Shown here piece after piece: positions 34,301 to 46,103 of a stretch of DNA of 64,000 nt. The stretch is from Medicago truncatula (taxonomy: Eukaryota > Streptophyta > Magnoliopsida > Fabales > Fabaceae). Positions within the stretch are counted from its first letter, which is position 1, and every line of letters begins with the position of its first letter. The notes beneath the pieces were generated by a model. That model saw only the letters and a program-made list of their open reading frames with translations, was not told the origin of the DNA and made no database searches. The stretch lies in NCBI RefSeq assembly GCF_003473485.1, contig NC_053045.1, forward strand, positions 44,868,494 to 44,932,493. The letters are read 5' to 3'. Both the position numbers and the translations under genes were made by a program.

Positions 34301-35588
34301 TGTGACTATGTGCGGTTTCAGAAAGCGACTGAGTTTATTATAAACATAAGAAGCTCGTCCAAAGTCTGGTATGATGAGCCAGAAGATGATCATTAGCTTA
34401 GTGTAGGGCCAGAGCTGAAACCTGATGTCAAACATGGTAATGAGGTAGTTAAAAACTTTTGATTTGATCAAAATCAAAAGGGAGTCATTTGCAACAATTC
34501 TTTTCATTGAATAAAATAGCAAGGTTTATTTTCTTATAGAGCAAAAGACATCCTATAAGGAATTTCATGCCTTAATTTCCACTAAAAATTTGGCACATTA
34601 AATGTGCATTGATTAATATCAAGTTCAATCAGATACTCATTCTCACTGAAAAAAAAAACCAACTTGGTCGATTCTTAGAAAGATTGCCGGTGAATTTGGC
34701 GAAATAACATTATGTCACCATGGCTTTAGCAAAAACTAAACTTTAGTTTAATAAAATCGAGTTCAGATTTGCTCCATTTATCTATCTTCCTCCATTAATT
34801 ATGAGAGAGATAGCCACAAGTGATAGATTAGTGTGACCAATTTTAATAAGTGGACCCCACAAATTCGCCAAACATACCACCAATACATGCATGCACTATT
34901 ATACTTTGATAGAAACCAGTACCAAACATAGAAATGGAATAGAAATAACCTATTTTATTAATAATAGAATATATATTTTTTACGTTAATAATATAAATAG
35001 ATTCCCAAGGAATTCTAGAGTCTTGGATCTCTCCCTCCAAGAATTCGAGAGCGTCTTTCCAACCAAAAACCAGTCCCCAGTAACTTATTCTCTAGTAACT
35101 GCCTAAAACATAATTTTCCTAATAATAATAATAGATCTATCATACTTATCGTTGTGAAAACAAAAAAATTACCATAGAAGAAGGTTCATAAAAGCATATT
35201 CAAAGAGGTAAATTAAGGAGAGAAGTATCCAATATGAGATCAAATCCTTAGTTTCTGCATAGGAGTCAGTTTCAATTGCTTGTACGGAAGCACACCTGTC
35301 AAAAACAGTAATCACATAAAAACGAAAAAAGAGCATAACAAAAATGTAAAAGGTAACAACTATTTCAATAGACCAAACAGCCTGCCAGAGCAAGAACTTA
35401 CATAGGATACACCAGAGCAACAAGAGGCCTAGAAAAGAGAGGGAAATAAAAGAAGGGTACTATTGATCAGCATCCAACTAATTAATAATGTGAAAAAAAT
35501 AAAGGAGGGATATACGTAATGCATTTTCATACCATGCAAAATGATAAAGGCATTTGAAAGTTAGTTTGAGAAACCATGAAGAAGCCAT
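31304..35588 (-). CDS. HVA22/REEP-domain U1-type zinc-finger protein, copy A
   Basis: Predicted exons: 35588-35533, 35428-35402, 35295-35173, 34421-34181, 34035-33964, 33832-33746, 33442-33116, 32984-32898, then 31852-31304; about 522 residues. Exons 1-4 encode a TB2/DP1/HVA22 domain: MASSWFLKL start, PLVALVYPM, QAIETDS, then SYWILLSLIYLFEYAF and LWPYTKLMIIFWLIIPDFGRA. These hairpin membrane segments shape ER tubules in the REEP/Yop1/HVA22 family. Exon 5 and two 29-codon linker exons are charged and helical. Fingers are C-x2-C-x12-H-x5-H (CAICLVTTS...HLNGRKH in exon 7, two more in the last exon), the U1 type associated with RNA binding. The terminal exon by homology to copies C and D (32310-32690) has a broken acceptor, so I chose the downstream exon, which splices in frame. 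A membrane-tethered RNA-binding role is inference. Confidence 0.75.
32310..32690 (-). pseudogene. Relic terminal exon of copy A (two zinc fingers)
   Basis: Homologous to the last exons of copies C and D: a SQKASSTIVETKG block, a CALCLVTTS finger, a second CKVCNVMLPSEEY finger, KHLSKIQS and stop. Where C and D have GTGCTAG followed by an in-frame codon, this copy reads GTGCTATAG. The original AG is gone and the next AG puts the sequence out of frame with an early stop (AAT GTA TGC TAA). The coding sequence itself is otherwise open. Confidence 0.65.
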
Positions 35589-36683
35589 TTACTACCAAAC
35601 TGAAGCTCTGAATGGAAAATGGAAAATGAAAAGTCAGTCTTCGTGAGTAAGTAAAATAATAAAGTAGGTAGGTTGCAAGTGGGAGGACGAAAATAAGATA
35701 TACGTACCGACACGGAGCAAAATGTCATTGGTCCCTCGTTCGCATCTTAAATACTACATACTTCAAGTAGGTCCCTCTCTTGTTTTTTATGCTTCTCATC
35801 CCCAAATCCTACAACCTGAATTGAATAATAAATCCGTACTCTTGAATGGGACCATTTTGCATTTTTTTTTTAACTCTTTTGGGGGCCAATTTGCAATTTT
35901 TGATTTTTTTTTTTTTTTGGTAAATTTATAACTTTTTAATAAATATATTGCCCATTTTTAAACTTTAGAAACATATGGGAGAAAGGAATTTCAAATCCCA
36001 AGGGTGCGCTTATTTAATAATTTTAAATTTATTTTCGAAATTAGGGAATCAAATTTTCAGATAGTGATGTAAATAAATATCTATGAATACAAATACTATG
36101 ATATATGTGCTCTATCCGTTATATAATTACGATATCCGTGTCTGCTTTGTATATGTGCATGTATCTATTGTTGCAAGGATCAAAATAATATGTTTCTTTA
36201 TTTGTAAGGACTAAAAATAAGAACTATTTTTTACAATAGACTAAATGTAAAATGTTGTATATTATCAGGGACAAAAATCATATTTATCTATGTTTGTGTT
36301 TATTCTTGGAAATAAAAAGTTCACACCCTCTTAACATGAGAATAAAATTTGAGATGTGTAAATTTTATTTCTGAAAATAAATAATACTTAAAAATATTTT
36401 TTATAAATTTGTACTAAACAATATAAATGTCAAATTCCTAACCTCACATTTTTAAGAATGTTTGTGTTAACCTTACTAAAAAAAAAAAAAGAATGTTTGT
36501 GTACACACCTTGCCTAAAATCCTCTAAGGATGCATATAGTAGTAAGTTAGACCATTGTTACGGTTATCATCAAAATCAACAAGTGGCTTTTACATCATCA
36601 TATGATCATAACCAAAATACAAAAATGATCGTAACCAAGAATGATCACAAAAAAAAAGTATAAGATCAGCATACAATAAAGAT
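35589..36683. other. Spacer between copies A and B
   Basis: Includes the 5' leader and promoter region of copy A, then AT-rich DNA with poly-T tracts at about 35858 and 35907. No gene recognised. Confidence 0.5.
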
Positions 36684-36960
36684 TCAACGACTGTTTGGTT
36701 CCAGAGGTGGCAACCTAGGAGGAGTTGGAATGAAATACGTGAACTCTGGTTGACGTGCCCATGATCCATCTGATCCATGATATGAAAATGGAACTCTTAT
36801 TGGAGGTGGCGTTGGTCCTCCAAAAGGCGCCGGTCCTCTGAAAGGTGTTGGTCCTCTATGATATGAAAATGGAACTCTTATTGGGGATGATGTTGGTCCA
36901 CCGAAAGGTGTTGGTCCACTGAGAGCTTGTGGAGAAGGTGTGGGTCCTATGAAATGGAGC
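36684..36960 (-). other. Proline/glycine-rich tail of copy B
   Basis: The last ~90 codons encode repeated GPTPF/GPAPF and GGPTSSPIRVPFSYH-type blocks (the PIRVPFSYH unit twice), ending PTPPRLPPLEPNSR. No other copy has it. Whether it is translated depends on splicing past two damaged sites. Confidence 0.6.
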
Positions 36961-39900
36961 TTTTGCATCCTTACTGGTCCCTTCAACCTGTTGTTAACAA
37001 TACCACCTCCATTCTCAACATCAGAATTTAACTTATTGCTAAAATTCTCCTGTTTCACCTCCTCTTTGGCCTTGTAGATTTTTAGCTTCTTTGCTTTCAA
37101 AGCTGCTTCACAAGCAGCTCTGTGTTTCCTCCCATTAAGATGGGAATTCAATGTTTTTTCACATGGAACTGTTACCAAACATAAAGCACATGCCCACTCT
37201 TTCTGCACTTCCTTTTGCGCAATAGTAGAACTCTGTGGAACCTCTACACCAACTGTGTCACTCTGCTGTTCCATTGGTTTCCACTGTGGCTGACGATGCA
37301 TTTGACTTGGCCAAATTTTAGGCATGAGGATATCCTGCCACCTCCAAATATTAGCATAGAGACTAAATACTTCATGCAAGCCAACCCGATATAATTGGAA
37401 GAATACACATTTTTTGAACATTTTCAACATAAAACTATGGTTGAAAAAAAGAAAAAAAAAACTTTGGGTCAATAGCCTACAAATTTTGAGTGAATATATG
37501 AATGAAGCGTTACTTGTTTGGTTGCAGGAATCTCTTTTTCCTCAATAGCCTCCAAATCTTTGATGTCTTTGTGTTCTGTTTGGAGTCTATCTCCATTTGT
37601 CCCCTTGAGATTGGGAGATGTAAAATTTACTCAAACAAGAACTTGTAATAAGAACTATATTAATTTCACAACACTTAACATCGAAACTTTACCTTTAGTA
37701 TTTCTTTATTATCAGTAGTTGTGATTTCATTTATCGCTTCTGCATCCTTTTGCTTCTGCAGAGCAGCACTGTGTTTCCTTCCACTGAAGCGGGCATTCAA
37801 GATTTCCTCTGCTGTTGTCAAACATAAATCACAAGTCCGGTCTTTCTGCAAATCCATCTGCATAGAAGAACTCTGAGGAACCTCTCCACCAGCCCTGTCC
37901 CCCTCTACTGTTCCTTTGGTTTCCACTGAGGCTGATGATTCATTTTGACTTGGCCCAATTTTAGGTATGACAGGAATATCCTGCAACATCCAAATAATAG
38001 CATAGAGACTAAGTACTTCATGTAAACCTACCCGGTATAATTGGAAGAATACACATTTTTTATCACATTTTCAACACACACACACACACACAATGTACTT
38101 GAAGGCTTAAACCTTTGGGGGCTTCATATTTTGAGTGAATGTGGATGAAGCCTTACCTGCTTGGTTTCATGAATTTCTTTTTTCTCAACAGCATCGAGAT
38201 CTTTGATAATTTTGTGTTCTGTTAGGATCCTTTCTCCATTTGTCTGCACAAGAAGCTCCCTCATTACGTACTCATGCTTTGTCTGTGAGTTGGATTTTAG
38301 AGGGGAGGGGAAGACCTCTTTTAAGTAAAATATTATTAAAAATGAATTAAGTTTGATTGAAGTACTCACTACGTCTCAAAATAATTGTCTCTAACATTTT
38401 TTCTCAGTCTCAAAATAATTGTCAGTTTAGAATATCAATGAAGCATTTACTGTTTTTTTCCACCATTATACCCTTATTTATTGAATTTCATCCAACTTAA
38501 TTATTCTACTAACTACAATTAATACGGGTATTTTAGTAAATGATACTAATTTTACCATTGAAATCAACACAATTAATCATTTCCTGAAAAATCGTATAAA
38601 AATCTTAAACGAGTATTATTTTGAGACGGAGGGAGTACTATATAATCATGTATCACGTTCATTTAGTTTTTTTTTAAAATATCAAATATAGATCAAAATA
38701 TAGACTTAGCTCTCCAAAATCCAACTCGCAGACAAAATTTAAATGCCTCGATGAGATTGGGACATGTAAAATTGACTCATACAAGAACTTGTAACAAAAA
38801 CTAATTGATTTCACAACACTTAACATCAAAACTTTATCTTTAGTATTTCTTTATTTTCAGTAGCTATGATTTCATTTTTCACCTCTGCATCCTTTTGCCT
38901 CTGAAGAGCAGCTCTGTGTTTCTTTCCACTCAGGTGGGAATTCAAGATTTTCTCACTCGTTGTTGTTACCAAACATAAAGCACAAGTCCACTCTTTCTGC
39001 ACTTCCTTCTGTGTAGAAGTAGAACTCTGAGGAACCTCTCCACCAGCGCTGTTTCTTTCTGCTGTTACATTGGTTTCCACTGTGGCTAATGATGCATTTT
39101 GACTTGGCCCAATTTTCGGCAAGACAGGAATATCCTGCAACATCCAAGTATTAGCATAGAGACCAAGTACTTCCTGCAAGCCAACCAATATAATCGGAGG
39201 AATACTCACACTGTTTTTGAACATTTTCAACATATATTTATGGCTATTACTCATGCATACAAGGGAGAAGATAATTCAATCTGAAGACATATACTTTAGA
39301 GTAGGGTGGTATCATTAAGTTTCTTACTCACAGGTAGAAAATAAAATATGTTCTTTTCATTTCCTACAAATAGCAAACTTTAGAATTTCTGAGCCATTTT
39401 TCGTCGCTCACATTTGTCACCCTTTGTTTCACACATTGTATCATGTTTCCTAGCTATCAAAAGTGAAGAATTAACTAAAGAAAACTGTAGTAAAATATCC
39501 ACTATTAGGAACAAACAATTACAATCATTGTAGAATTAATGAAAACATAGAAAAGTACAAGAAAAAACAAAAGATGATAAAAACTAGTACACAGTTCAAA
39601 GATTGTCATATGAGTGATATACAACCACTATGACAGTCATTTAAATGGGAGATTGTGACTATATTTTAGTTATAGATGAAAATGCAGAAACGCCTCAAAT
39701 AAAAGTACAGTTGGTCTAGAATCACCGAACAACAATCACAACAAAAATCGTGATCACATCCACACATTTCATATGTACTTGTAAGCCTAAATCTTTCACA
39801 AATGACCTCTTAGAATGCCTCAAGTCTAAAATTTATTTGTCTCTGGGAGATTTCTATTTGGAGCGAATATGAATGAAGTCTTACTTGCTTGAAAGCAGGA

Positions 39901-42069
39901 AGTACTTTTTTCTCAACAGCGTCCGAGTCTTTGATGTCTTTGTGCTCAATTTGGAGTCTTTCTGCATTTGACTGCACAAGATCAAGCTTCCTCATTAAGT
40001 ACTCCATACAAGAACTATATTAATGTCACAACTGACTTAATATTAAAACTTCACCTTTAGCATTTCTTTATTATCAGTAGCTATGATTTCATTTGTCACT
40101 TCAGGCCTACACATTGTGTTCTACAATAGGAAAAAACAAGAAAAGTTAGCTAAAGATTTCAATTCTATGCAGATTATGTAGAGACATATCACATACATGC
40201 TTCCCTATATAGTTCTAGAGTATAGTATTTAGACATTTTTAGCCTATGTTGGGTTTGTTCTCCATATTATTTATACACCATACACCATAGTCCATAGGGC
40301 CACATAGCTGTAATTACCTTGCTAGCAATGAGTTTCTCTAAGGCTTCAGTTCCGTTCTCTTGCATATATCTCTCTGCATGCATTAAAAAGTCATCTTTCT
40401 CAACAAAACACTTCCTCCAGTAGTTATTTAACCTCCATGAGACTATTTGCAGTTTCATGGGGCGAATGAGGTTATTATAAACATATGAAGCTCGTCCAAA
40501 GTCTGGTATGATGAGACAGAAGATGATCATTAGCTTAATGTACGGCCAGAGGTGAAACCTGATATCAAACATAGGAATGAAAGTAGTTACACAACTCCAT
40601 GAATTGGTTTAAGAAAACCAAAAGGGAGTCATTTGCCACATTTATTTTCATGGACTAAAATAGAAACAGTTTTTGAAGCAACATTCCTTTTCTTATAGAG
40701 AAAAAGACAGTCTAGAAGGAATTTCATCCCCTGATCTTGATCACAAATTTGGCACATAGAAAGTGCATTGACTAATCTTTAAGTTCAATCAGGTACTGAT
40801 TCTTAATGAGAAAAAAATGAGCTTTGGTCAACTCTCAGTAGATGTTTGGAGTTTTGATTAATTGTGAGTTTGGCAGAATCATGGTATGCCAAACTTATCG
40901 TCAATTAGAGGTGGAAATAAGTTGGGCCGATCAAATAGGCCTACAACCTATCCTACGTCAAACCCAGACCAGACTACAAGCCACTAAAAAACCCTTTTAG
41001 GCCACAAATAGTAGCTCTCAAGAAATTTTTTAGATGTTTATTTAGCTTAAAAAGTCAGGCTACAAGCCACAACAAACCTTTCACGCCTACCGAGTCAGCC
41101 TACTTAAGTAAATATGAATAATATATTTTTATTTAAATCATTACTTATATTATACTTTGCATAAATTATAAATTTGCTAACCTATTTAGAAATTTAAGCA
41201 TATTAGCCAACATTAATGTTTATACATATTTACACGTATTATTTAAAATAGAATAGAAATATGATATTATTTAAAGTCAAATGTTGTAAAATATCATGTT
41301 AAACATCAAAATGGAGCTTAATCTCAATGGTCTATTAGTTCCTTAGTCTATTTAGAGATATGTCAGATTACTTATTTAAAGACCTTAATATGAAATAACT
41401 CTTTAAGCACGCTAATTGATCAAACCAGACTTTCAAGAGAGCCAAACTCATACCTAAAAATAAGCCTATGACATATGGCAAACAAGACTTAGACCTTGAA
41501 CTTTTTGATCACGTCAGTCTTAAGTCTAGCTCGACCGGTCTTATTCCCACCCCTACCGACAATACATACATATGCTAAACTTATTATTGTAAGGGTTAAA
41601 TATGTATAGAATTTTATATTTTGAGGGAAAAGAATTTACCATAGAAGAAGGCTCATAAAAGCATACTCAAATAGGTAAATTAATGAAAGAAGTATCCAAT
41701 ATGAGATTATATTCTTAATTTCTGCATCAGAATCGGTCTCGATAGCTTGTATGGAAGCACACCTGTAAAAAAAAAAAAAAAATATCACAAAAGACCAAAA
41801 AAGAGCACAAGAAACCAAAATGTCAAAACAATAATCTAAAAGGTAGCAACTTTTTGCAATACACAAAACAGCAAGATCAAGAACTTACATAGGATACACC
41901 AGAGCAAGAAGAGGCCTAGGAAAGTAAAGGATATCAAGAAGAACAAACCATTATACTACTTTATGCATGAAGCTAATAATGTGAAGCAGAGAAAGGAGGA
42001 AAATTTTGCATACCATGCGAAGTGATGAAGGGATTTGAAAACGAGTTTGAGCAAGAATGAAGAAGCCAT
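36684..42069 (-). CDS. HVA22/REEP-domain U1-type zinc-finger protein, copy B (splice-damaged)
   Basis: Exon-equivalents: 42069-42014, 41915-41889, 41762-41640, 40558-40318, 40120-40055, 39971-39885, 39134-38838, 38243-38157, 37980-37693, 37600-37514 and 37334-36684. The HVA22 domain is intact (MASSFLLKL, ASIQAIETDS, LWPYIKLMIIFCLIIPDFGRA). Exon 7 carries a normal U1 finger, but its donor is AT instead of GT. Read-through adds three residues and a stop, giving a ~302-residue HVA22 plus one-finger protein. Downstream modules persist: a second linker, a finger exon whose first finger His is lost (LNARFSGRKH) and which is 13 codons shorter, a third linker whose acceptor AG is GG, and a last exon with one finger and a Pro/Gly-rich tail. 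The last exon has a short frameshifted stretch that restores itself. It may be expressed as the short form or be a decaying gene. Confidence 0.6.
38078..38092. repeat. (CA)n microsatellite
   Basis: About eight CA dinucleotides in an intron of copy B. Confidence 0.7.
38365..38635. mobile_element. Stowaway-type MITE in intron of copy B
   Basis: Ends CTCACTACGTCTCAAAATAA and, reverse-complemented, CTCCCTCCGTCTCAAAATAA, flanked by TA at 38363-38364 and 38636-38637. 271 bp, no coding. It lies in the intron between the first finger exon and the second linker exon. Confidence 0.85.
40906..41555. mobile_element. Old hAT element in intron 3 of copy B
   Basis: Ends TAGAGGTGGAAATAAG and, reverse-complemented, TAGGGGTGGGAATAAG, with an imperfect 8-bp duplication (TCGTCAAT at 40898-40905, CCGACAAT at 41556-41563). 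The interior has the GGCCTA/TAGGCC-rich repeats seen in the younger relative at 63325-63827. Fragments of the same interior recur at about 46545-46670 and 51885-52070. Confidence 0.7.
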
Positions 42070-43033
42070 GTGAGTCAAAATCAAATTCAATTCAAGCTAG
42101 TACCGATGGCTGTTGCAAAAGTATGAGAACCGAGGCCAGATAGGAAAAATAAACGAAACGATCATGTAAAAGGAAAATCGAAAGTCGGTTGCTGGGACTA
42201 AATAAAATAATCAAGATGAAGCAACTTGAGATGGAAGTTGGGACCAACAGACATGTACCTGGGGACTATTATATGTCAAACTTAGGTCAAACCAGAATTT
42301 TCTTTTCTCTTTGTAATTGTAAGTAAGTAAAAGTAGGGATGAGTAAAAGCAGTTTTCCTCACAAGGATTTTTATTTTATCTTTTTCTATACTTTTGATAT
42401 TCTGGTTGGCCAATGTCACATGACATTTGACGTTTTAATGTTACCCAAATGCTATCTGTAAAAGTTTGGATGACAAAGCGAGTCGGCCCGATCCATTTTT
42501 AATGTTTAAAATAATATGCAAATGTTAACTTGTGTCCTCAAGGGCACATATTAAGAAACTCATTATAAAAATATACATATTAAAAGTCGTGCATTCAACT
42601 TCTTAAAAGTTCAAAATATTATGTTTTCCAATGCAAAGTTGCACTTTTTAGATTCCTTAACATGTCCTTAGGACACAGGTTAACAAGACCCAAAACAATA
42701 TGATATGGGACAATTTAGGGGTTGTTTGTTATGGATTAGAATAAAAGTGACTTCATTTTTGGATAAACTGAGTACCCTTTCCGCGTAACTGCGAATACTA
42801 ATTCCTCGAGCATTGTGGGATTCAAATGGACGGCAAACTTTCCCCAAGAGTTTTAATGCTCAAGGCAGGATTCAAACTCAGGACCTTAGAATAAAAATGA
42901 TTTTGACATTGAATAATTTAAAGATTAATTTTTTATAGATTTTATAAAATAAAAAAAAATCAGAATCTAATCACACACAAGCACATAAAAATACATATTA
43001 AAACAATTAAAATTATTCTAGCGAAAATCAGAC
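42070..43033. other. Spacer upstream of copy B, with fold-back repeat
   Basis: Holds the copy B 5' region. A fold-back element spans about 42516-42690: TGTTAACTTGTGTCCTCAAG at one end and, reverse-complemented, TGTTAACCTGTGTCCTAAGG at the other. No clear target duplication. About 42735-42895 is less AT-rich but unrecognised. Confidence 0.5.
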
Positions 43034-43243
43034 TGTTACATTTGCTTTGACTGTGGACGTACCTTTCCAAGTGTCAATGTTTTGAATGTCCATCGAAGGA
43101 TACGATGTGTTCGTTGTGGATGTACTCAATCATGTCATTTGCGGGGTGATGCTTGTCAAATAATACTTGTTTATGTGTGTAATGTTTGTTCAAGGGTGTT
43201 TTTTAGTAGAGAAGAATGTGACAATCACATAGCTGATCATTAA
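43034..43243 (+). pseudogene. Small Cys-rich zinc-finger gene, unit 1 (start codon lost)
   Basis: The frame is open for 69 codons to TAA and encodes the whole family pattern (CFDCGRTFPS...VHRR, CVRCGC, CNVCSRVF...CDNHIADH). The region aligning with the ATG of units 3 and 4 reads ACTGTTACAT, so the initiator is gone and no in-frame ATG precedes the first CxxC. All finger Cys and His are intact, so either a recent loss or an upstream exon is possible. Confidence 0.65.
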
Positions 43244-43604
43244 AAATTCTCCGAGAAGATATATATGGGAAGACGGTCTACGCATGCACGTTTTATATGT
43301 TTTTAATAATTATTTTATCATTTTTATTTATTATAGTTTTGGATTCTTTCATATTTTTAGGAGTTTTTATATTATTTATATGATTTAGTTGTTTCATCAA
43401 TTAAATAATCTTAGGTTTCATTATTATTATTAAAGGTGCATGTTGGATAAATCTAATAAATTATTATTCATGAATTTTGTGTGAATTCTATTGTCTTCAT
43501 GTTTCAAAATATAATTTCGGGTCTTCTTTTTTGTGTTATGTTCCATATTTTAAATTTAATTTCGTTCTTCGACAGCATAAAATTAAAAGCAGACAAAAAA
43601 ATTA

Positions 43605-43899
43605 CTACCTCCGTCTCTAATTATAAGACCTTTTTGAGAATTTTTTTTGTCCCTTTTTATAAGACCCCTTTGTTATTTCCAACTACATTAATTATTTCTT
43701 TACATACATGCCCCTATTTATCATACATTTTTTTCTTCAATTAGCAATAAATAACATGTTCAAAACATAAACCAACTCTCTCTCTTAAAGGATAAAATTG
43801 TAAAAATAATAGTAATTACAAACATATTTAATACAAATATTCACTATCTTAATTCCCGTTATTTTTTCAGAAGGGTCCTATAATTAGGGACGGAGGTAG
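43605..43899. mobile_element. Stowaway-type MITE
   Basis: Ends CTACCTCCGTCTCTAATTAT and, reverse-complemented, CTACCTCCGTCCCTAATTAT, flanked by TA at 43603-43604 and 43900-43901. 295 bp. It interrupts the tail of unit 1; units at 59.9 and 62.6 kb lack it. Confidence 0.88.
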
Positions 43900-44227
43900 T
43901 AGTTGTTTTCTTAAGAAAATAAGTGGCTTTATTACAACTTATGATACAACTTACGATTTACACCGTGCAAGTCAAAATATTGGAAATTTAAATCACTGAA
44001 ATTAATTGTAACATTTAGAGTTACAGTAAAGAAGATTTGTCGAGCCAAAATAGAGTGGGAGATCTCCAAGTCTACTTTAATTAGCTACCAAGTTGGTGGA
44101 TATTGGGAGCCAAATTTTTTTGACGTTAAAGGACACTTTAATTCAATATATTGCTAATAACTCTAATGATGTAATGAGTGTTCCCTACTTCGCTTATGTT
44201 TCTATTGAAATAAACCAAAACTGGGTT

Positions 44228-44625
44228 TTGTAAAATTTAAAAGCGATGGATCGGTTGCAAATAATTGAACTTTATCTTTGTGTGGAGGTGTGATTTGCAA
44301 TGTTGATGGGAGATTCATAATTGTATTTGTGATGAATTTAGGTGATTGCACTATTAATATGGCTAAGCTTTTACCATTTATGAATGAGCTTAAAGTGTTA
44401 AAGGACCGTGATTTTTAAGGGACTACCATTGTCACAATTTGGTTAAACAAATTAATTATTTATTAAGACTATTATCCTTTTATACTTTAACTGAGGTGCA
44501 TCCTAAAGAAAACCAAGATTACGATGGTCTTGCCAAACTTGAACTTAGTTTGTCTCTCAAAATTAGAAATTTATATGTGGCTCAGTTTTATTTCTCTTGC
44601 TTTATGTGCATATTGTAGAGTTGTA
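44228..44625 (+). pseudogene. Decayed RNase H-like segment, unit 1
   Basis: A conceptual translation broken by stops reads LVKFKSDGSV, then CGGVICNVDGRFI, MNLGDCTIN and EVHPKENQDYDGLAKL. This is the order of the LINE/RVT_3-type RNase H domain (first Asp in SDGS, GGVI strand, and a terminal E-NQ-x-DGLAKL in place of REANQVADGLAK). A closely related copy lies at 60365-60770. Several stops and frameshifts; not functional. Confidence 0.6.
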
Positions 44626-45470
44626 TCCTTCCCCAAAGGTTTTTAGTGTTTTTTTTTTCTTTCTTCATGTTGGGTCAAGTCCCTTTTTCGACACAAAAAA
44701 AAAAGTATAAGGTGGATAGATATTTTAGGAAAACATGTTAGAAAGGCTAAGAAAGTCACAAGACTATAGCTTTCACGAACACAAATAAAATGGGGGAGAC
44801 TATTAGGTGCAACTCACTTGTTTTCATTTTAACTAGATGCTAAAAAGTTAGTGTATGTGTGTTGTGTAGATCAATTGACATTATGGTGTCAAATTAAACA
44901 ATACAACACCTTCCATAAGTATTTACCATATAGATCTATATTATCACATAGAGCATGTCTACAAAATATCACATTAACCATATCTCATTTTGTACGTTAA
45001 CAAGATACGTAAAAATTAACGTGTTTGATAAAAGTTCATCGACATAACTTACATGCAGCTCATTGGCATATCAATCGATATTCGATTATTGTTAAATTTT
45101 GTTTACATAATGTATGTGGTAATAGCTTTTAATGCAACATTTATAATACGGTTATGTGGTAAAGAGTTACGACGTGTCATACATTATTTTGCCGCCAAAT
45201 ATTAATCTTTGATTTATTTTAAGACAAATGCATACATGTGCAATAAGTGCACAAGTTAACAAACAAAAATAATATTGAAATCGTCAATTCTAAATTTGAA
45301 ATTTAAAAATTTTATCTTTTATATGTAAATTTGTTTAGAATTTAGATATTATCTCATAATATATTATGATAATTTACTTTTTTTTAATCATAAAATATTA
45401 TGAAAATTACTTTTATTTTATATATAAAAACCATATATTACTTTTTTCAATCTTGATCCTTTCGCAAATA

Positions 45471-45473
<3 letters not shown>
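44626..45473. other. Conserved AT-rich tail of repeat unit
   Basis: About 44790-45180 matches 60955-61400 (GGTGCAACTCACTT, TGTGTAGATCAATTGACAT, TTATGTGGTAAAGAGTTAC). No gene seen. Confidence 0.55.

Positions 45474-45538
<65 letters not shown>
45474..45538. repeat. (TA)n microsatellite
   Basis: About 65 bases of TA dinucleotides. TA arrays occur at the same relative position in the repeat units near 55.6, 59.5 and 61.7 kb. Confidence 0.95.
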
Positions 45539-45539
<1 letters not shown>

Positions 45540-45752
45540 CGATGATAATATTTTAAATTAAATCGACAAAAATTAATATTATATTATAATATGTATAATA
45601 TTTTTTGTGAGTACTTTTAAAATTAATTTTGTTACTTCGATATATTGTTTAGAAATATAACCTCTTATTTTATGCAATATAAATTTGTGACTTACCTCAA
45701 ACTTCAATTCACTACGTACACTTTGTTTGTCAATAACTTTTGATACTTTGTC

Positions 45753-45893
45753 GTTCCCATGAGCTTAGCTCATTTGATAAGGGATAATGCACAATATGTG
45801 AAGGGGTTGGGGTTTGAACCCCGGACACCCCAATTATTCATCTTTAAGGTGAATTTCTCTAGCCACTAGGCTACCTGACAAAAAAAAAAAAAA
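45753..45893 (+). mobile_element. tRNA-derived SINE, second copy
   Basis: Same family as 6823-6961 (CATGAGCTTAGCTCATTTG box A region, GGTTTGAACCC box B, GGCTACCTGAC, poly(A)). It is flanked by a perfect 18-bp duplication AACTTTTGATACTTTGTC at 45735-45752 and 45894-45911. It landed 26 bp upstream of the ATG of the unit 2 zinc-finger pseudogene. Confidence 0.88.
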
Positions 45894-45918
45894 AACTTTT
45901 GATACTTTGTCATTAACA

Positions 45919-46103
45919 ATGTTCCATGTTTGCTTTGAATGTCCATCGAAGGGTGCAGTGTGTGGTGTGTTCGTTGTGGATGTACTCAATCATATCATTT
46001 GCAGGGTGATGTTTGTCAAATAATACTTGTTTATGTGTGTAATGTTTGTTGAAGGGTGTTATTTAGTGGAGAAGAATGTGACAGCCACATAGTTGATCAT
46101 TAA
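45919..46103 (+). pseudogene. Small Cys-rich zinc-finger gene, unit 2 (deleted)
   Basis: ATG and the first residues (MFHVCFE) are present. About 35 bp that encode the rest of the first finger are missing, apparently through recombination between TTTGA repeats, and this shifts the frame. Downstream the family sequence continues (GTTCGTTGTGGATGTACTCA), with a TGA replacing the Ser codon in the last finger (TGTTGAAGG). Confidence 0.8.

Noticed and set aside
42516-42690. Fold-back repeat considered as a classified MITE
   Set aside because: The inverted ends are clear, but no convincing target duplication was found, so I described it without assigning a superfamily.
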